From assembly GCA_028287605.1 (NCBI GenBank), contig JAQBPI010000088.1:1-6285 (forward strand): DNA of 6,285 nucleotides, in the 5' to 3' direction. The notes below the pieces were generated by a model, which was not told the origin of the DNA, did not search any database, and saw nothing but the letters and a program-made list of their open reading frames with translations. The stretch is from Chloroflexota bacterium (GTDB lineage Bacteria > Chloroflexota > Dormibacteria > Aeolococcales > Aeolococcaceae). The translations under genes and the position numbers were made by a program. Positions within the stretch are counted from its first letter, which is position 1; every line of letters begins with the position of its first letter. Below, in pieces: positions 1 through 6,285 of this stretch.

Positions 1-3103
<3,103 letters not shown>

Positions 3104-3116
3104 CGCCCGTCGTGGG

Positions 3117-3122
3117 TACAGT
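3117..3122 (+). promoter_or_regulatory. Candidate -10 element (TACAGT) for leaderless uvrC transcript
   Basis: TACAGT fits the TANNNT -10 consensus and is the only A/T-leaning patch in the 25-base ligA-uvrC gap. Six bases separate it from the uvrC ATG, so the expected start of transcription is the A of the ATG at about 3129, giving an mRNA without a 5' leader. No Shine-Dalgarno sequence lies before the ATG, which fits this reading. I see no convincing -35 hexamer at 16-18 bases upstream. The element is inferred from sequence and spacing alone. Confidence 0.5.
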
Positions 3123-3128
3123 GGGGTC

Positions 3129-5222
3129 ATGGCCACCACCGCGGCACGTGCCGCCCGCCTCCTCGACAACGCCGAGCTGCTCCGCCAGCGGCTCAAGGAG
3201 GCGCCCGAGGGACCCGGCGTCTACCTGATGCGCGACCTCGAGGCGCGGGTGGTCTACGTCGGCAAGGCGGCCAACCTCCGGAACCGGCTGCGCTCGTACT
3301 TCAGCGGCGTCGACTCCCACCCGCTGCGCACCCGCCAGCTGGTGGAGCGCATCTTCGACTTCGAGGTCGTCCACTGCACCACCGAGCGCGAGGCCCTCCT
3401 GCTCGAGAACGAGTTCATCAAGCGCTACCGCCCGCGCTTCAACATTCGCCTCAAGGATGACAAGAACTACCTCTACCTGAAGATCCCCCGGCCCGGCGCT
3501 CCCGACGCCCTGGCCCCGGGGACGGCGAGGGAGGGGGCGCGGGCACCGCGCGGCGACGCCGAGTCGGCGGCGCGGGCGGCGATGTTCCCGCGCCCGTACT
3601 ACACCCGGCGCATGGCCCGCGACGGGGCCCGCTACTTCGGTCCGTACACCAGCGCCCAGTCGCTGCGCACCACGGTCAAGTCGCTGCGCACCATCTTCCC
3701 GTTCCGCACCTGCGGGGACGAGGTCTTCCGCCGCGGCCGGGTGTGCCTCGACTACCACATCAACCGCTGCAGCGGTCCCTGCGCGGGGAACATCGACGCC
3801 GAGGGCTACGCCGAGCTGCTCGACGAGGTGCAGCTCTTCATGGAGGGGCGCTCCGAGGTGCTCACCGCCCAGCTCAAGGATCAGATGAAGGGGGCGGCCG
3901 AGCGCCTGGACTACGAGGCGGCGGCGCGCGCCCGCGACCGGCTCCGGGCCATCGACCGCATCCGCGAGCGCCAGCGCATGGTGCGCGGCGCGCGCGACGA
4001 CCGCGACGTGGTGGGGGTGGCGCTGGAGGGGAACCGCGGCATGGTCACGGTGCTCTCGGTGCGCGAGGGCAAGGTGGCGATGATGGAGAACCACGCGCTC
4101 GAGGGGGTGGCCGGGCTCAGCGCCGCCGACGCCCTGGAGAGCTTCGTCGGCCAGTACTACGGCGACGCCTCGAGCCTGCCGCGGACCATCGTGGTCGCCG
4201 AGCGGCCGCCCGGGCACGCCCTGCTCCAGGAGTTCCTCAGCGAGCAGCGCGGCGGCCCCGTCGAGGTCCGCGTGCCCCAGCGCGGCGCCGCCCGCGAGCT
4301 GGTCGAGCAGGCCACCCAGACGGCGGCGACCGCGCTGCGCCAGGCCCGCATCGAGGCCGACTTCGACGCCGACCGCACCGAGGGCCTGCTTGCCGACCTG
4401 CAGGCGCGCCTCGACCTCCCCGAGCTGCCCCGGCGCATCGAGTGCTACGACATCAGCAACACCATGGGCACCAACTCGGTGGGCTCGATGGTGGTCTTCG
4501 AGGACGGGCGCCCCCGCCCCGCCCACTACCGGCACTTCGGCATCAGGACCGTGGAGGGCGCCAACGACTTCGCCTCCATCGAGGAGACGCTGCGGCGCCG
4601 GATCGGCCGCCACCTCGGCCAGGCCGCGAGCGCCGGGGACGTCCCCGTCGACGACCCCGCGGGGAGCAACGGCGGCGGCCGGGTGGTCGAGCCGGTGGAG
4701 GACGGGGGAGGGCTGGCGGTCGCCGAGGAGCCCGCGGGCGAGCCTCCCCGGCAGCCGCGGCGGCGCTCCACCGCGGCCGCCGACGACAGCTTCGGCACGC
4801 TCCCCGACCTGATCCTCATCGACGGCGGCAAGGGGCAGCTCGCCGCCGCCCATGCCGTGCTGGTGGAGAGCGGGCTCGGCGACGTCCCCATCGCCGGCCT
4901 GGCCAAGCGCAACGAGGAGCTCTTCCTCCCCGGCCGGGCCGACCCGGTGGTGCTGCCCTCCGACAGTCCCACGCTCTTCCTGGTGCAGCGGGTGCGGGAC
5001 GAGGCCCACCGCTTCGCGATCACCCGCCACCGCGCCCGCCGGGGCAAGGAGGCGCTGCGCTCGCGGCTCGACATCGTCAGCGGGCTGGGGCCGGCGCGCC
5101 GCCGTGCCCTGCTCCGCCAGTTCGGCAGCATCGAGGGCATCCGCGACGCCACCGTCGACGAGCTCGCCGCGGTGCCGGGGCTGCCCCGCTCGGTGGCGGT
5201 GCGCATCAAGGAGCTGATCTGA
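3129..5222 (+). CDS. uvrC: Excinuclease ABC subunit UvrC
   Basis: UvrC makes both incisions around bulky DNA lesions once UvrA and UvrB have loaded. The N-terminal GIY-YIG nuclease (3' cut) shows GVY (30-32), YVG (43-45), Arg53 and Glu93. Cysteines 195, 206, 214 and 218 match the conserved C-x10/11-C-x7-C-x3-C set reported to hold an iron-sulfur cluster in E. coli UvrC. A UVR domain (about 245-276, with LDYEAAARARD) pairs with UvrB. The RNase H-like nuclease (5' cut) has Asp441 in CYDISN, Asp565 in LIDGGKGQ, His627 in DEAHRF and Asp648 in RLDIVSGLG. A helix-hairpin-helix DNA-binding pair ends the protein. At 697 residues it is longer than the usual 590-640, owing to Ala/Gly/Pro/Arg-rich insertions at about 122-150 and 498-553. 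Both leave the catalytic motifs intact. The ATG gives the standard distance to the GIY motif, and the start appears leaderless. Confidence 0.98.
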   Translation: MATTAARAARLLDNAELLRQRLKEAPEGPGVYLMRDLEARVVYVGKAANLRNRLRSYFSGVDSHPLRTRQLVERIFDFEVVHCTTEREALLLENEFIKRYRPRFNIRLKDDKNYLYLKIPRPGAPDALAPGTAREGARAPRGDAESAARAAMFPRPYYTRRMARDGARYFGPYTSAQSLRTTVKSLRTIFPFRTCGDEVFRRGRVCLDYHINRCSGPCAGNIDAEGYAELLDEVQLFMEGRSEVLTAQLKDQMKGAAERLDYEAAARARDRLRAIDRIRERQRMVRGARDDRDVVGVALEGNRGMVTVLSVREGKVAMMENHALEGVAGLSAADALESFVGQYYGDASSLPRTIVVAERPPGHALLQEFLSEQRGGPVEVRVPQRGAARELVEQATQTAATALRQARIEADFDADRTEGLLADLQARLDLPELPRRIECYDISNTMGTNSVGSMVVFEDGRPRPAHYRHFGIRTVEGANDFASIEETLRRRIGRHLGQAASAGDVPVDDPAGSNGGGRVVEPVEDGGGLAVAEEPAGEPPRQPRRRSTAAADDSFGTLPDLILIDGGKGQLAAAHAVLVESGLGDVPIAGLAKRNEELFLPGRADPVVLPSDSPTLFLVQRVRDEAHRFAITRHRARRGKEALRSRLDIVSGLGPARRRALLRQFGSIEGIRDATVDELAAVPGLPRSVAVRIKELI
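5208..5213 (+). promoter_or_regulatory. Shine-Dalgarno AAGGAG for rapZ
   Basis: AAGGAG lies inside the last codons of uvrC (Lys-Glu), 11 bases before the GTG at 5225. It is the clearest ribosome binding site in the window, decides for GTG 5225 over the next in-frame GTG at 5231 (17 bases away), and implies that uvrC and rapZ share one mRNA. Confidence 0.6.
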
Positions 5223-5224
5223 GC

Positions 5225-6064
5225 GTGGGCGTGGAACAGGCGCCGGTGTGGATCCTGACCGGGATGAGCGCTGCCGGCAAGGCCACCGCGCTGGCGGCCC
5301 TGGAGCGGCGGGGGGCGCGCTGCATCGACAACCTGCCGGTGGAGCTGGCCGGGGCGCTGCGCGGCGGCGAGGGGCCGGTGGTGGCGGTGGTCGACGCCCG
5401 CCAGGGTGAGGCGGTGCGCGGCTTCGTCCCGGCTCCGGGGGTGCGGGTGCTGTTCCTCGACGCCCGCGACGAGGTGCTGGTGCGGCGCCTCGCCGACAGC
5501 ACCCGTCCCCATCCCTGTGCCGCGGCGGGCACCGGGCCGGCGGCGGTGGCCGCGGAGCGGCGGCTGCTGGAGGCGATGCGCGCCGCCGCGGACGTGGTCG
5601 TCGACAGCTCCGCCCTCGACGCCGGCGGGCTCGGTCGCCGGGTGGTGGAGGCGATCGCCCCAGAGGGCGGCGACGCCGGCGGCTTCGCGGTCACGCTCTC
5701 GTCCTTCGGCTTCAAGTACGGCCCCCAGCTCGAGGCCGACTGGGTGGTCGACGCGCGCATGCTCCGCAATCCCTTCTGGGAGCCGGAGCTGCGCCCGCTC
5801 ACGGGCCTCGACCCGGCGGTGCGCGCGCACGTCCTCGACCACCCTCCCGGCGCCGAGTTCGTCGACCGGCTCGAGCAGCTGCTGCGCTGGACCATGGCCG
5901 CGATGGCCGAGCGGCAGCGCACCCGCCTCCACGTCGCCGTCGGCTGCACCGGGGGGCGGCACCGCTCGGTGGTGGTCGCCTCCGAGCTCGCCGGGCGGCT
6001 GCGCGGCGAGGGGGTGACGGTGGCGCTCCGTCACCGCGACGTCGAGCGCCCCGATCCGCGATGA
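5225..6064 (+). CDS. rapZ: RapZ/YvcJ family nucleotide-binding protein
   Basis: This 279-residue protein has the two-domain layout of RapZ (E. coli 284 residues). The N-terminal P-loop domain has Walker A GMSAAGKA (13-20), a CIDNLP motif (33-38), VVDAR as the likely Walker B strand, FLDARDEVLVRR, and VVVDSS. The C-terminal domain is highly conserved: SSFGFKYG, RNPFWEPELRPLTGLD, GCTGGRHRSV (C241, T242, H246, R247) and a final RHRD. In E. coli RapZ this domain binds glucosamine-6-phosphate and guides GlmZ RNA decay. Gram-positive relatives (YvcJ) hydrolyse nucleotides and have a less clear role, which is the relevant comparison here. Oddities are Ala20 in place of the Walker A Ser/Thr, STRPHPC in place of the common TRRxHPL, and a loop several residues shorter than in E. 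coli between the DAR and FLDA strands. The gene starts two bases after the uvrC stop with a good SD. Codon use matches its neighbours. Confidence 0.95.
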   Translation: MGVEQAPVWILTGMSAAGKATALAALERRGARCIDNLPVELAGALRGGEGPVVAVVDARQGEAVRGFVPAPGVRVLFLDARDEVLVRRLADSTRPHPCAAAGTGPAAVAAERRLLEAMRAAADVVVDSSALDAGGLGRRVVEAIAPEGGDAGGFAVTLSSFGFKYGPQLEADWVVDARMLRNPFWEPELRPLTGLDPAVRAHVLDHPPGAEFVDRLEQLLRWTMAAMAERQRTRLHVAVGCTGGRHRSVVVASELAGRLRGEGVTVALRHRDVERPDPR

Positions 6065-6078
6065 GGCGCTGCTGAGTG
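6061..6078 (+). other. rapZ-whiA junction with a four-codon minimal ORF
   Basis: An ATG at 6061 overlaps the rapZ stop (ATGA). Its frame reads M-R-R-C then TGA at 6073-6075, directly abutting the GTG start of whiA at 6076. GAGG at 6063-6066 lies 9 bases before that GTG and is a weak Shine-Dalgarno sequence. The arrangement would let ribosomes that finish rapZ, or the tiny ORF, re-initiate at whiA. It may also be chance. Confidence 0.35.
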
Positions 6079-6285
6079 GCGCCGCGCCGCCTCTCCTTCA
6101 CCGCCGAGGTGGTGGCCGAGCTCGCCCCCCACGTCCCTCCGCTGCCCTGCTGCCGCGCCGCTCTGCTGGTGGGGATGGCCTGGGCGGGCGAGCCGGGCGT
6201 GCCCCACGGCGGCTCGGAGGTGGTCACCACCCGGCTGGTGGCCGCCCGCGCCGCCCTGGGCACCCTCCGCGCCGACCGGCTCCAG
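6076..6285 (+). CDS. whiA: Probable WhiA (DUF199) transcriptional regulator, N-terminal part (partial)
   Basis: Only the first 70 codons are inside the window, and the frame is still open at the end. The start resembles WhiA: a basic tip, SFTAEVVAELA (the family begins with SF or SFT then V/T-K-x-E-L), a paired cysteine in PCCRAALLVGMAWAG (relatives have CCxxAELxALLRxxG), and then the expected strand and helix (TTRLVAARAAL). WhiA combines a homing-endonuclease-like N-terminal domain with a C-terminal helix-turn-helix. It controls sporulation and division genes in Streptomyces and affects division in Bacillus; the C-terminal half cannot be checked here. Its place directly after rapZ strongly supports the call, because the conserved order elsewhere is uvrC-rapZ-yvcK-whiA. 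The GTG start has a weak GAGG 9 bases upstream; the ATG at 6061 is followed by a stop in the same frame and cannot start it. Confidence 0.8.
   Translation, partial: MAPRRLSFTAEVVAELAPHVPPLPCCRAALLVGMAWAGEPGVPHGGSEVVTTRLVAARAALGTLRADRLQ

Noticed and set aside
3104..3128. Possible terminator between ligA and uvrC
   Set aside because: The 25-base gap has no stable inverted repeat followed by a T run; only short G and C runs are present.
3743..5224. Upstream extension of the rapZ frame across much of uvrC
   Set aside because: It is a shadow frame of uvrC with low-complexity Arg/Ala/Pro translation. RapZ homology starts right after the uvrC stop.
5231..5233. Alternative GTG start for rapZ
   Set aside because: It is 17 bases from the AAGGAG site, while GTG 5225 is 11 bases away; the difference is only two residues and cannot be fully settled from sequence.
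4526..6034. 502-codon open frame on the minus strand opposite uvrC and rapZ
   Set aside because: Antisense shadow spanning two well-supported genes, with no recognisable motifs.

Overview
This is a very G+C-rich window with strong G/C preference at third codon positions. It is almost fully coding, and every gene lies on the + strand. In order it holds the 3' end of a pcrA/uvrD-type helicase gene, an unrecognised 287-residue gene, ligA (NAD-dependent DNA ligase), uvrC (excision nuclease subunit), rapZ (P-loop/GlcN6P-binding family protein) and the 5' end of what looks like whiA (DUF199 sporulation/division regulator). WhiA occurs in Gram-positive-type phyla. The PcrA-LigA neighbourhood is known from Firmicutes, and uvrC-rapZ-(yvcK)-whiA from Actinobacteria and Firmicutes. 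The host is therefore probably a high-GC member of Actinomycetota, Chloroflexota or a related lineage such as Dormibacterota. That placement is inference.

Layout. Positions 1-1088 hold the helicase C-terminus, carrying its Tudor-like RNA-polymerase-binding domain, followed with a one-base stop/start overlap by the unknown gene. ligA follows after 11 bases. A 25-base gap then separates ligA from uvrC. This gap contains a TANNNT-type -10 element placed so that transcription would begin at the uvrC ATG, suggesting a second, leaderless transcription unit. rapZ starts two bases after the uvrC stop behind a good Shine-Dalgarno sequence, and whiA starts 11 bases after the rapZ stop. No stretch over about 25 bases is non-coding, and I see no RNA genes, mobile elements, CRISPR or terminators.

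The first four identified or neighbouring genes form a DNA-repair block: helicase, ligase and UvrC act in the late steps of nucleotide excision repair and gap sealing. rapZ and whiA belong to a conserved cell-envelope/division block, from which the usual middle gene yvcK is absent here. I did not find a clearly new system. The most interesting points are the unknown gene embedded between helicase and ligase with a Cys/His cluster, the leaderless promoter of uvrC, two extra low-complexity insertions in UvrC, and the rapZ variations with the missing yvcK.
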